Below, piece after piece: positions 25,115 to 33,312 of a stretch of DNA of 44,036 nucleotides. The stretch's first letter is position 1, and each line of letters starts with the position of its first letter. The stretch comes from Alphaproteobacteria bacterium (GTDB lineage: Bacteria > Pseudomonadota > Alphaproteobacteria > Geminicoccales > Geminicoccaceae): the NCBI GenBank assembly GCA_030431615.1, contig JAUIID010000015.1, positions 1 to 44,036 on the forward strand, given 5' to 3'. The notes beneath the pieces were generated by a model. That model was not told the DNA's origin and made no database searches. It was given only the letters and a program-made list of their open reading frames with translations. Both the position numbers and the translations under genes were made by a program.

Positions 25115-25136
25115 CGAACTGCGACGGGGTGCGCCC

Positions 25137-26081
25137 TTGGCGCCGTGGATCCTTCGCCGCCTCCTGACGCTGCTGCTCACCCTCCTCGCGGCGACGGTCG
25201 TGGTCTTCGTCGTCCTCGAACTGCTGCCCGGCGACCCGGCCGCGGTGATCCTCGGCACTGGTGCGCGCGAGGACACGCTGGCCGCCCTGCGCGCCCAGCT
25301 CGGCCTCGATCGCCCGGCCCTCGAGCGCTACCTCGCCTGGCTCGGCGGGCTCGTCCAGGGCCGGCTCGGCCAGAGCTACACCTACGGTGTGCCGGTGGCC
25401 GAGCTGATCGCCGAGCGGGCCACCGTCAGCGTGCCGCTCGCGCTCATCTCCATCCTGCTCTCGACCGCGATCGCCATCCCGGTCGGCGTGCACGCCGCGA
25501 GCCGGCGCGGGCGGCTCGCCGACACGTTGCTCATGGGGGTCACCCAGCTCGGCGTCGCCATCCCCAATTTCTGGTTCGCCATCCTGCTCATCCTGCTCTT
25601 CGCCGTCGGCCTCGGCTGGCTGCCGGCCGGCGGCTTTCCCGGCTGGGAGGCAGGCTTCTGGCAGGCCCTGCCCTCGCTCTTCATGCCGGCGCTCGCCCTC
25701 GCTTTGCCGCAGGCGGCGATCCTCGCCCGCCTCACCCGCTCGGCCGTGCTCGAGGCGCTGGCCGAGGACTATGTCAGGACCGCCCGCGCCAAGGGCCTGA
25801 GCCGGGGCCGGGCGATCTGGCAGCATGCCGTGCCCAACGCGCTCATCCCGGTCGTCACCATCATGGGCCTGCAGTTCTCCTTCCTGCTCGCCGGCACCAT
25901 CATCATCGAGAACGTCTTCTACCTCCCGGGCATCGGCCGCCTGACCTTCCAGGCAATCGCCCAGCGCGACCTCACCACCGTCCGCGACCTCGTCATCGTG
26001 CTCGCCGCCGTGGTCATCCTCGTCAACTTCGTGGTCGACGTTCTCTACGTCCTGATCGATCCGAGACTCCGGCATGGCTGA
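25137..26081 (+). CDS. Dipeptide/oligopeptide ABC transporter permease, DppB-like
   Basis: 314 aa from a TTG at 25137, giving the family-typical start (APWILRRLLTLLLTLLAATVVVF then LLPGDPA). The ORF itself opens at 25071 inside the peptidase gene; the start is uncertain because no strong ribosome site is seen. Six membrane segments and the EAA-type loop (VRTARAKGLSRGRAIWQHAVPNALIP, about 217-242) are clear, as is the C-terminal NFVVDVLYVLIDPRLRHG. It lies 22 bp after the S41 gene. Just after its stop a 265-bp inverted-repeat element separates it from its partner permease. Confidence 0.88.
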   Translation: MAPWILRRLLTLLLTLLAATVVVFVVLELLPGDPAAVILGTGAREDTLAALRAQLGLDRPALERYLAWLGGLVQGRLGQSYTYGVPVAELIAERATVSVPLALISILLSTAIAIPVGVHAASRRGRLADTLLMGVTQLGVAIPNFWFAILLILLFAVGLGWLPAGGFPGWEAGFWQALPSLFMPALALALPQAAILARLTRSAVLEALAEDYVRTARAKGLSRGRAIWQHAVPNALIPVVTIMGLQFSFLLAGTIIIENVFYLPGIGRLTFQAIAQRDLTTVRDLVIVLAAVVILVNFVVDVLYVLIDPRLRHG

Positions 26082-26346
26082 GAGCCCGTTCGAGAGGTTT
26101 TCATGACGTTTCATGAGCTTGGAAACGAGCAGATGCGAGGAGTTGGGCGGTCGTCGATGCAGGGCATCGTCGGCCGGCCGACGACGAAGCAGGTGCCGCT
26201 GCCAAGCTCACCTCCGGTCGACTTGCGATCGGCTCCGGCTTTGTCGCCGAGCTCGCCCGATGCCCCGGCATCGGGCCGCGCTCGGCTTCGCGCCGGTGGT
26301 CGATCGCAAGTCGATGAAACTTCATGAAAACCTCTCGAACGGGCTC
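26082..26346. mobile_element. 265-bp MITE-like element with near-perfect terminal inverted repeats
   Basis: The left end (26082-26114) and right end (26346-26314) are inverted copies starting GAGCCCGTTCGAGAGGTT. The first 25 bp match perfectly, then there is one mismatch followed by seven more matches. Further dyads are nested inside: GTCGTCGGCC/GGCCGACGAC, CCCGATGCC/GGCATCGGG, and CGACTTGCGATC/GATCGCAAGTCG. No transposase is encoded. The end sequence recalls IS5-family ends (GAGnCnGTT), which would make it a non-autonomous derivative; this is from memory. No clear target-site duplication is seen (GA before, TA after). It lies exactly between dppB-like and dppC-like genes. Confidence 0.8.
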
Positions 26347-27157
26347 TACGCACTACCAGCTCTGGATCGGCGGCGCCCTCTCGCTGATGCTGCTGATGGC
26401 AGCCCTCTTGTCGCTGGTCTGGACGCCCCATCCGGTCGACGTGATCAACGTCGCCAACCGCCTCGCCGGCGCCTCGCCGGACCACTGGCTCGGCACCGAC
26501 CCCTATGGCCGGGACATCCTCTCGCTGCTCCTCGCCGGGGCGAGGAACTCGATCCTCGTCGCCGTGGTCGCGGTCACGATCGGCGTCGGCCTCGGCGTGC
26601 CGCTCGGTGCCCTCGCGAGCGCTGCCGGCGGCTGGCTGGACGAACTGGTCATGCGCCTCTCGGACTTCGCCTTCGCCTTCCCGGCTTTGCTCACCGCCGT
26701 GATGATCACGGCCCTCTGGGGCCCGGGTGCGGTCAATGCCATCATCGCCATCGGCATCTTCAACGTGCCGGTCTTCGCCAGGCTTACCCGGGGTGCTGCC
26801 CTCGGCCTCTGGCGCCGCGACTTCGTCGCCGCCGCCCGCCTCGCCGGCCGCGGCGAGCTCGCCATCGCCACCTCGCACATCATCCCGAACCTCCTGAGCC
26901 TCGTCATCGTCCAGGTGACGGTGCAGTTCGCCCTCGCCATCCTCGCCGAGGCCGGGCTCTCCTATCTCGGCTTCGGCGCCCAGCCACCCGATCCCTCCTG
27001 GGGCCGGATGCTGAACGAGGCCCAGACCTTCCTCTTCATCGCCCCGCAGCTCGCCATCCTGCCGGGCCTCTGCATCGCCCTCTCGGTGCTCGGGCTCAAC
27101 CTCCTCGGCGACGGCCTGCGCGACCTCCTCGACCCCAGGCTCAGGCGGCTGCGCTAG
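26324..27157 (+). CDS. Dipeptide/oligopeptide ABC transporter permease, DppC-like, with start codon supplied by inserted element
   Basis: 277 aa. From about residue 9 on it is a normal DppC: a first membrane helix, then LAGASPDHWLGTDPYGRDILSLLLAGARNS, the EAA loop (VAAARLAGRGELAIATSHIIPN) and a C-terminal GDGLRDLLDPRLRRLR. The ATG and first eight codons (MKTSRTGS) come from the right inverted repeat of the upstream element. The likely original ATG at 26074, overlapping the dppB-like stop, now reads only ten codons (MAESPFERFS) before TGA inside the left repeat. The new start has no obvious Shine-Dalgarno site, so expression may be reduced. Confidence 0.85.
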   Translation: MKTSRTGSTHYQLWIGGALSLMLLMAALLSLVWTPHPVDVINVANRLAGASPDHWLGTDPYGRDILSLLLAGARNSILVAVVAVTIGVGLGVPLGALASAAGGWLDELVMRLSDFAFAFPALLTAVMITALWGPGAVNAIIAIGIFNVPVFARLTRGAALGLWRRDFVAAARLAGRGELAIATSHIIPNLLSLVIVQVTVQFALAILAEAGLSYLGFGAQPPDPSWGRMLNEAQTFLFIAPQLAILPGLCIALSVLGLNLLGDGLRDLLDPRLRRLR

Positions 27158-28135
27158 TGCCACTACTGGAAATCGAAGGCCTGACCCTCGACCTGCCGAC
27201 GCCAGCCGGCACGCTTCGCCTGCTCGACGGCATCGACCTCGCCCTGCAAGCCGGCGACTGGCACGGCATCGTCGGCGAGAGCGGCTGCGGCAAGTCGCTC
27301 ACCGCCCTCTCGATCATGCGCCTCTTGCCCGACCGCGCCCGGCTCGGCGGCCGCCTCGTCTTCGAAGGCCGGGATCTCCTTGCCCTCGACGAGCCGGCGC
27401 TCGGCCGGCTGCGCGGTGCGGAGATCGGCATGATCTTCCAGGAGCCGATGACCGCCCTCAACCCGGTCCGCACGATCGGCTGGCAGATCGCCGAGGGCCT
27501 GCGTCTCGACGGCCGGCTCGGTCGGGCCGATCGCGAGGCGCGCACGCTCGACGCCATGCGGCGGGTCGGCCTCGACCCCGAGCAGTTCTCGCCACGGCTC
27601 TACCCGCACCAGCTCTCGGGCGGGCAGCGCCAGCGGGCGATGATCGCCATGGTGCTGGCCCGCCGCCCGAAGCTCCTGATCGCCGACGAGCCGACCACCG
27701 CCCTCGACGTCACCGTCCAGGCGGAAATCCTCAGGCTCATCGCCGAGATCGCCGACGAGACCGGCATGGCGCTCCTCTTCATCACCCACGATCTCGGCGT
27801 CGTGGCGGCCATCGCCGAGGCCGTGCACGTCATGTATGCCGGGCAGATCGTCGAGACCGGCCCGACCGACCACGTCTTCAGGGAGCTCGCCCACCCCTAT
27901 CTCCGCGGGCTCTTCGACGCCCTGCCATCGGCGCCGGGCGAGCTCGGCCGGGGCCGGCTCGCCGCCATTCCGGGGCAGGTGCCGGAGCCCGGGAGCGCGG
28001 CACAGGCCTGCCGCTTCGCCCCGCGCTGCCGCCGCGCCGACGCCCTCTGCCGATCGGTCCGCCCCGCCCTCGTCCCCCTCGGGGCGCCGGCGCACCGGGC
28101 CGCCTGCTTCCACCCTCTGGGACCGGGGCGGGACC

Positions 28136-28143
<8 letters not shown>
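27157..28143 (+). CDS. Oligopeptide ABC transporter ATP-binding protein, DppD/OppD-like
   Basis: 328 aa from a GTG whose first base is the last base of the DppC stop (TAGTG). The long in-frame extension to 26113 is a shadow of the permease gene. Walker [10 protein letters not shown] (about 41-49), Q-loop [12 protein letters not shown], signature LSGGQRQR and Walker [12 protein letters not shown] are intact. The C-terminal oligopeptide-type Cys-containing extension ([15 protein letters not shown]) is also present, often an Fe-S site in this subfamily. It forms the heterodimeric motor with the following gene. Confidence 0.93.
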
Positions 28144-28978
<835 letters not shown>

Positions 28979-29006
28979 CGAGCCTTCGAAACATGGCCCA
29001 ATGGGC

Positions 29007-29029
29007 TATACACATCCGTGACTCGGATG
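29007..29029 (+). promoter_or_regulatory. TATACA -10-like box and CATCCG/CGGATG dyad before the antitoxin gene
   Basis: TATACA at 29007-29012 is followed at once by the inverted repeat CATCCG-TGACT-CGGATG (29013-29029), 33 bp ahead of the antitoxin-like ATG. Antitoxins of the ribbon-helix-helix class commonly bind such dyads to repress themselves. No convincing -35 box is seen. Confidence 0.35.
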
Positions 29030-29061
29030 GTGGCGAGACTTGCCGCCGCGCTAAAAGCCGC

Positions 29062-29298
29062 ATGGAAGAACAGGAAATGACCGCCGTTAGCGAAGACCCG
29101 ATTGAGGCAACGGGGGAAGCACTCGCCGAGAAGACGGAGCGCACGCCGAGCTTTCATATCCGCGAGGCGGTGGAGGAGTACCTCGAGGATATCGAGGACC
29201 GCGACACCGCCGAGGCGGCGCTGCGCGCCCATCGCCACTCGAACGCGTCCACACTGACTCTCGACGAACTGGATGCGGAACTCGGCCTGGAAAACTGA
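29062..29298 (+). CDS. Orphan RelB/RHH-like antitoxin protein
   Basis: 78 aa from the ATG at 29062; another ATG lies at 29077. The middle (ALAEKTERTPSFHIREAVEEYLEDIEDRDTA) matches the helix-loop-helix part of RelB/CopG-type ribbon-helix-helix antitoxins, and the tail (TLTLDELDAELGLEN) resembles the toxin-binding end. The N-terminal beta strand (usually SIRLPEEL) is poorly preserved, so DNA binding may be weak. No RelE/ParE-like ORF follows; the convergent diguanylate cyclase ends 21 bp later. It is probably a solitary or decaying antitoxin. Confidence 0.65.
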   Translation: MEEQEMTAVSEDPIEATGEALAEKTERTPSFHIREAVEEYLEDIEDRDTAEAALRAHRHSNASTLTLDELDAELGLEN

Positions 29299-29319
29299 CG
29301 CCAGGCCAGACCGCCCGCC

Positions 29320-30738
29320 CTACCCCGCCACGATCTCCAGGCAATTCCCGCCGCGCGCCTTCGCCGCGTAAAGCGCCTTGTCCGCCGCTCCGAAGACGCT
29401 CTCGAAGTCCCGGCCATGCAGCGGATGGAAGGCGCCGCCCATGCTCAGCCGCACCGGCATGACCGCCTTGGGGCCCGAAGGCTCGCGATCGACCGCCCGG
29501 CGGATCTTCTCGGCGGCCGCCATCAGCTCCAGGGGCTCGGTGACGCCGCCCAGCGCCACGACGAACTCGTCCCCGCCCCAGCGGGCGAAGACGTCCTCGC
29601 TGCGCAGCACCTGGGAGACACACGCCGCCACCATTTGCAGCACCGTGTCGCCCGCCGCATGGCCATGGCGGTCGTTCAGGTGCTTGAACGCATCGACATC
29701 GATGACCAGCAGGGCGAAGCCGTCCGACCGGCGCCGCTGCGGTAGCAGGAGCGCCGCCAGGCGCTCGTGAAAGCCGCGACGGTTCAGAATGCCGGTGAGC
29801 GGGTCCCGGGTCACCTCGAGGGCGAGCGAGCGCTCCCGCGCCACCCGCTCGGTCTGGTCGCGCAGCACCAGGACGAAGAGCGGCTCGCCGGCGACGCGCG
29901 TGCCGCCGATCGAGACGTCGAGCACCAGCGGCTGGCCGTCCCGGACGAAGTTGACCTCGCGGCGACCGAACGCGCTGACGCCCTCGATCTCGCCACTGGC
30001 CTCGGCGATCAGCGGCCGGAGCTCGGGCACGAGCCCGTCGATCGAGCAGCCGACCAGTCGTCCGGGCGGCGCGCCGAGAAGCGTGGCCGCGGCGATGTTG
30101 CCGAGCCGGACACGGCCCTCGCCGTCGGTTACGAGGGCGGCGTCGTGCATGACGTCGAGCAGGGTGCCGACCGGGCTTTCGGGGATGTTGCCGACGACGA
30201 AGCGGACGACCTGCCCGTCCGCGTCGCAGAAGGGCAGGACCAGGCGGCGCCAGCTGCGCACCAGCACGGCGGCCGGCGGCTCGTGCTCGGTGAAGACGGG
30301 CTCGGGACGGCGCATGACGGCGCCATAGACCACGGAGAAGAACCTGCCGATATGGCCGGCGAAGGCATCCGGGCGGAGCCCGGTCATGTCCCGGCCATAC
30401 TGCCGGGCGATGCCGGCGCCATAGTACCGATAGACGAAGTCCCCGGGACCGGTATCACCGTCCGCGCGCCGCTCGAGGTCGAGCTGCATCGTCCACTCCG
30501 CGAACTCGCGCTCGATGAAGGCCGCGGCCTTGTCGGGTGGTGGCGGCCGCAGGCCGACCACCAGCGCGGACCACTTGTCGAGCAGGCGTTCCAGGATGGG
30601 TGAGCGCAGGACCTCCAGTCGCGGTGCCCATATCACCACCGGCGGCCGCGCCTGGGCCGACATGAAGAGGCTGCCCACCAGCGAGAAATCCTCGCCGACG
30701 ATCGCCTCAACCAGGCTCTGGTAGCCCTCTTCGTTCAC
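29320..30738 (-). CDS. PAS-containing GGDEF diguanylate cyclase
   Basis: 472 aa from a GTG at 30738 preceded by AGGA; the ORF extends to 30882 without support. The first ~180 residues look like an alphaproteobacterial PAS-type sensor region (DFVYRYYGAGIARQYGRDMTG, LVLPFCDADGQVVRFVVG). A canonical PAS segment follows (VMHDAALVTDGEGRVRLGNIAAATLLG). The C-terminal GGDEF domain has RDPLTGILNRRGFHERL and the intact active site RWGGDEF. It should make cyclic di-GMP from two GTP in the cytoplasm. No EAL domain and no membrane segment are present. Confidence 0.9.
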   Translation of the reverse strand: MNEEGYQSLVEAIVGEDFSLVGSLFMSAQARPPVVIWAPRLEVLRSPILERLLDKWSALVVGLRPPPPDKAAAFIEREFAEWTMQLDLERRADGDTGPGDFVYRYYGAGIARQYGRDMTGLRPDAFAGHIGRFFSVVYGAVMRRPEPVFTEHEPPAAVLVRSWRRLVLPFCDADGQVVRFVVGNIPESPVGTLLDVMHDAALVTDGEGRVRLGNIAAATLLGAPPGRLVGCSIDGLVPELRPLIAEASGEIEGVSAFGRREVNFVRDGQPLVLDVSIGGTRVAGEPLFVLVLRDQTERVARERSLALEVTRDPLTGILNRRGFHERLAALLLPQRRRSDGFALLVIDVDAFKHLNDRHGHAAGDTVLQMVAACVSQVLRSEDVFARWGGDEFVVALGGVTEPLELMAAAEKIRRAVDREPSGPKAVMPVRLSMGGAFHPLHGRDFESVFGAADKALYAAKARGGNCLEIVAG

Positions 30739-30959
30739 CTTGGTCCTGCGACCCCAATGATGGCGACGGGCCAATTGTTTCGCCCGCGCGTCACCATTCG
30801 GCCAAGACCGGCATCCAGGCAACAGGCAATGCACCGGACGGGAACGGCCCGGGGCCGCCGCTGGCGTTGGTTGACCCATCACGAACGCTTATGGCCTGCC
30901 TGGCCATGCCGGTCCGGAGAATTCCTTTCGGGCTCTGGCGAGCGTCTGCCGGCTCGGGT

Positions 30960-31105
30960 TGTCGCATCATACGCGACAGTTGGGCTCGGGTTGTCGCGTA
31001 TAATGCGACAGCGGACCAGCGACTGTCGCGTATGATGCGACATAAGCGATCGTGATGTCGCAGATAATGCGACAGTGACGCCCTACTGTCGCGTTATGCG
31101 CGACA
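30960..31105. repeat. Five 19-bp palindromes TGTCGC-N7-GCGACA at 32-bp spacing
   Basis: Copies start at 30960, 30992, 31024, 31056 and 31087, so the period is 32, 32, 32 and 31 bp. Each has perfect 6-bp arms and a 7-bp A/T-rich centre (ATCATAC, GTATAAT, GTATGAT, AGATAAT, GTTATGC). Copy 1 is the exact reverse complement of copy 3. Spacers are 13 bp (last 12) and differ in sequence. The period is close to three turns of DNA, so a protein would bind all five on one face. Confidence 0.9.
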
Positions 31106-31110
31106 CTTGC

Positions 31111-31215
31111 CGACGAACAAACCCGGGGAATCGACGATCGAACCCACCGATTCGACGATCGAACCCGGGAATCCGACGAACGAACCCAACCTGCCGCGAA
31201 CGAACCCGGGTTCAG
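31111..31215. repeat. Five tandem 21-bp repeats, consensus CGACGAWCGAACCC
   Basis: Units start at 31111, 31132, 31153, 31174 and 31195, an exact 21-bp period (two helical turns). The first 14 bases are well conserved; the last seven vary (CGGGGAAT, ACCGATT, CGGGAATC and so on). The array begins 5 bp after the palindrome array. In one frame it would encode seven-residue repeats such as STIEPTD and STIEPGN from a TTG at 31107, but there is no ribosome site and I do not call a gene. Confidence 0.85.
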
Positions 31216-31368
31216 GCAAGCCGTTGAGTTGCATGACTTTTCCCGGCCGGATGGCCGCCATCCACCAGTGCGGGCCTCCCCGAAACCCGAATATGCCGAA
31301 CGAACCCCGGGGCCCGCCCGCAGGGTTGCGCCCCGAGGCAATTTAGGCTATAATTCCTTCATCGGTGG

Positions 31369-32115
31369 TCAGAACAGCCCGTCATGCACGAGCTTCAGGC
31401 CGGTGAGCAGGACGAAGACGTAGCAGAGCCGGTAGAAGAGCACCTGGTCCACCTTGCCGTGCAGCCAGATGCCGAGAAGCATGCCGATGGCAGCCACTGG
31501 GGCCAGGGCCAGCGAGGTGGTGAGGTTGGCCGCATCGAAGAGGCCGAGTGCCGCGTAGGGTGCGATCTTCGCCGCGTTGATGACGGAGAAGAGCACCACC
31601 ATCGTGCCGACGAAGATCGATTTGTCGAGCTTGAGCGGCAGGAGGTAGATGTTGGCCGGCGGCCCGCCGGCATGCGCGATGGTGCTGGTGAAGCCGGCGA
31701 CGCCGCCCCAGAACCCGCCGGCCAGCGGGCGCTGCGGTCTGGCCTCGATGCGGCTCTTGTCGCGAAGGAAGTAGTCGGCGGTGAAGCCCACCGCGATCAG
31801 GCCGAGGACGACCCGCACCACGTCGTCGTCGAGATAGCCGAAGGCGAGGCCGCCGACGAGGATGCCGAGCAGCGCCCCCGGCAGCATGACCCGGACGACC
31901 CGCCGGTCCCAGTGGCGGCGATAGGCCCAGAGCCCGATCAGGTCCATGAGCACGAGCAGCGGCAGGAGGATGCCGGCGGCCCGTGCTGGCGAGACCACGA
32001 TAGCCATGAGCGGCACGGCGGCGATGCCGAGGCCGCCGCCGAAGCCGCCCTTGGAGATGCCGAAGATCAGGACCGCCGGGATGGCGACGAGATAGAAGAC
32101 CGGGTCGTCGATCAT
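31369..32115 (-). CDS. TauE/SafE-family sulfite exporter-like membrane protein
   Basis: 248 aa with about eight hydrophobic segments. Family features are the N-terminal FGISKGGFGGGLG and the second-half repeat GGFWGGVAGFTSTIAHAGGPPANIYLLP. The family moves sulfite, sulfoacetate or other organosulfur anions across the inner membrane. Substrate unknown. The start lies 9 bp after the stop of the secreted-protein gene, so the two form a unit. Confidence 0.9.
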   Translation of the reverse strand: MIDDPVFYLVAIPAVLIFGISKGGFGGGLGIAAVPLMAIVVSPARAAGILLPLLVLMDLIGLWAYRRHWDRRVVRVMLPGALLGILVGGLAFGYLDDDVVRVVLGLIAVGFTADYFLRDKSRIEARPQRPLAGGFWGGVAGFTSTIAHAGGPPANIYLLPLKLDKSIFVGTMVVLFSVINAAKIAPYAALGLFDAANLTTSLALAPVAAIGMLLGIWLHGKVDQVLFYRLCYVFVLLTGLKLVHDGLF

Positions 32116-32124
32116 CGCCCCTGG

Positions 32125-32742
32125 TCAGAGGCCAGCGACATCCTCGAGCCCCTTGCGGTCCCAGGCCTCGAGCGTCTCGACGAGGATGTCGCCCGAGGCG
32201 AGGCCGGAGCCCTCGACCTTCAGCATCGCCCGGCCACCGCCCGTCATGAACGTGACCTCGCCGCGCCCGGCGGCCTGGTCGAAGTCGAGGATCGCGTTCT
32301 CGCGGCCGAGCCGCACGCGCTTCATGTTGGGGTTGGCCGAGATGATCGCCGGGTTGCTGAAGAGGGCCGCCATGCCCTGGATCATCGGGTTGTCGATCAT
32401 CAGCTGGGCATTCATGCTGCCCGACCCGTTGTCCTCGCGATAGGCCCGGCTGACCATCGTGCCGCCGCCAAAGAAGGCAGCCGAGGCCTCCTGGCTCGGC
32501 TCTTCGGCCGTCCAGCCCGCCGGCGCCGGCGGGAAGGTCTCCGCATAGGCGCTGCCGAGCCGCCCCTGGATCTCGCCGATGGCATATTGCAGCTCGGTGA
32601 TGCTGCCGGCGAGGTCGCCCTCCTCGTAGAGCTCGATGGCGAGGTCGAGCTGCTCGCGAATCTCGTCGGCCTGAACCGGCGGCGTCGTGGCCACCAGCAG
32701 GGAAAGGACGGCGACGGACAAGGCCGGGATGCAGGGACGCAT
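32125..32742 (-). CDS. Secreted protein of unknown function
   Basis: 205 aa from the ATG at 32742 (GGAG 8 nt upstream); a longer frame to 32817 lacks a site. The first ~25 residues form a Sec signal peptide (PALSVAVLSLLVATTPPVQADE), so the product is periplasmic. The mature N-terminus (REQLDLAIELYEEGDLAGSITELQYAIGEIQ) looks like one TPR-type helical hairpin. The remainder, with MVSRAYREDN and an ILDFDQAAGRGEVTFMTGGG stretch, looks like a beta domain I do not recognise. Likely co-transcribed with the TauE gene. Confidence 0.8.
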   Translation of the reverse strand: MRPCIPALSVAVLSLLVATTPPVQADEIREQLDLAIELYEEGDLAGSITELQYAIGEIQGRLGSAYAETFPPAPAGWTAEEPSQEASAAFFGGGTMVSRAYREDNGSGSMNAQLMIDNPMIQGMAALFSNPAIISANPNMKRVRLGRENAILDFDQAAGRGEVTFMTGGGRAMLKVEGSGLASGDILVETLEAWDRKGLEDVAGL

Positions 32743-32875
32743 GGACAGGCTCCAGTTGGTGCGGCGCGATGGCAGGCGCGGACAGTTCCGTCCCGCGCCG
32801 GCACTGTCAAGCGCCATGCCATCACCACATCCTGTTGCATCGCCCGCCCCCTTTCCCTAAACATGCGCCCGCGCT

Positions 32876-32965
32876 GGAGGGGTGCCGGAGTGGTCGATCG
32901 GGGCGGTCTCGAAAACCGTTGTGCGCGCGAGCGTACCGTGGGTTCGAATCCCACCCCCTCCGCCA
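32876..32965 (+). tRNA. tRNA-Ser (anticodon CGA)
   Basis: 90-nt cloverleaf with acceptor stem GGAGGGG/CCCCTCC, discriminator G and encoded CCA. The anticodon stem GCGGT/ACCGT holds loop CTCGAAA (anticodon CGA, codon UCG). The long variable arm is typical of tRNA-Ser, and the T loop reads TTCGAAT. No integrase or duplicated 3' end is visible nearby. Confidence 0.97.
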
Positions 32966-33299
32966 GCCAATACCAACAAATTCGCTACATCAGCAGCCGG
33001 ACACCGGGCAGGTCTTCATCGCGTCCGCAAGTGACGGCCGTTAGACGCGCCGGTTCCTTGGCAATGCGTCGGCCAGCCGCTACAATTCTGCCGACCATAC
33101 GGGCTGCCCTTCGATCGCCCGAGTTGATGGCTCGAGCGCCGAGCAAGGCACTGACATGAGTTGCCGGCCACGACCCGACAGAAGCCCCGCCGGCGGCTGA
33201 CTGACGAACAGCCCGGACGATGACCAGGAGCGAACATGCTGCCTGGGCGAATCTGTTTCTGGTGGGGTTCCAGGAGCCACGGCTCGGGAGGGACAACGA
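32966..33299. other. 334-bp region with promoter and long leader before the iron-type ABC operon
   Basis: Holds a good sigma70-type promoter (33058-33086) and then about 207 bp of untranslated leader. Two short ORFs with modest start contexts lie in the leader (33156-33200 and 33220-33312). I looked for cobalamin-riboswitch elements and did not find them. No Fur-like 19-bp dyad is evident. Confidence 0.6.
33058..33086 (+). promoter_or_regulatory. Sigma70-type promoter TTGGCA-N17-TACAAT
   Basis: TTGGCA at 33058-33063 and TACAAT at 33081-33086 with the ideal 17-bp spacer. This is the best promoter match I saw in the window. Transcription would start near 33093 and read into the binding-protein gene at 33300, leaving a leader of about 207 nt. 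Confidence 0.7.
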
Positions 33300-33312
33300 A
33301 TGTCGGTCATGA
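33220..33312 (+). CDS. Possible 30-aa upstream ORF coupled to the binding-protein gene
   Basis: ATG at 33220 reads 30 codons and ends in a TGA that overlaps an in-frame ATG of the binding-protein gene at 33309 (ATGA). The encoded peptide begins MTRSEHAAWANLFLVGF. The ribosome site is weak. Chance is possible in GC-rich DNA; coupling would be a reason to prefer 33309 as the real start of the next gene. Confidence 0.25.
   Translation: MTRSEHAAWANLFLVGFQEPRLGRDNECRS

Larger units (their letters stand above)
30739..31368. other. 630-bp intergenic region carrying two repeat arrays
   Basis: No credible protein gene. The part near the diguanylate cyclase (30739-30959) shows nothing recognisable. 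The centre holds two adjacent, regularly spaced arrays described separately. A further lone copy of the second motif (CCGAACGAACCCCGGGG) lies near 31297. The end next to the TauE gene has GGCTATAAT at about 31347, a possible -10 box for plus-strand transcription into the opposite strand of the TauE gene. Confidence 0.7.

Noticed and set aside
26113-27156. Fusion of a long N-terminal region to the OppD-like ATPase in the same open frame
   Set aside because: The extra part is an Arg/Pro-rich shadow of the DppC-like gene. The ATPase begins normally at the GTG at 27157.
30960-31105. CRISPR array
   Set aside because: Repeats are 19-bp palindromes with 12-13-bp spacers, far shorter than CRISPR spacers, and no cas gene is present.
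31107-31346. 79-aa protein with heptapeptide repeats across the 21-bp array
   Set aside because: TTG start without a ribosome site, and the repeat continues no recognisable fold. The exact helical phasing favours a DNA-level role. Mentioned only as an alternative.
32876-32965. tRNA-Ser as an integration site of a genomic island
   Set aside because: No integrase next to it and no repeat of the tRNA 3' end found in the window.
33087-33299. Cobalamin riboswitch before the FecB/BtuF-like operon
   Set aside because: The leader length fits, but I could not find the conserved GCCACTG, GGTG..AA..CC or the B12-box elements in order.
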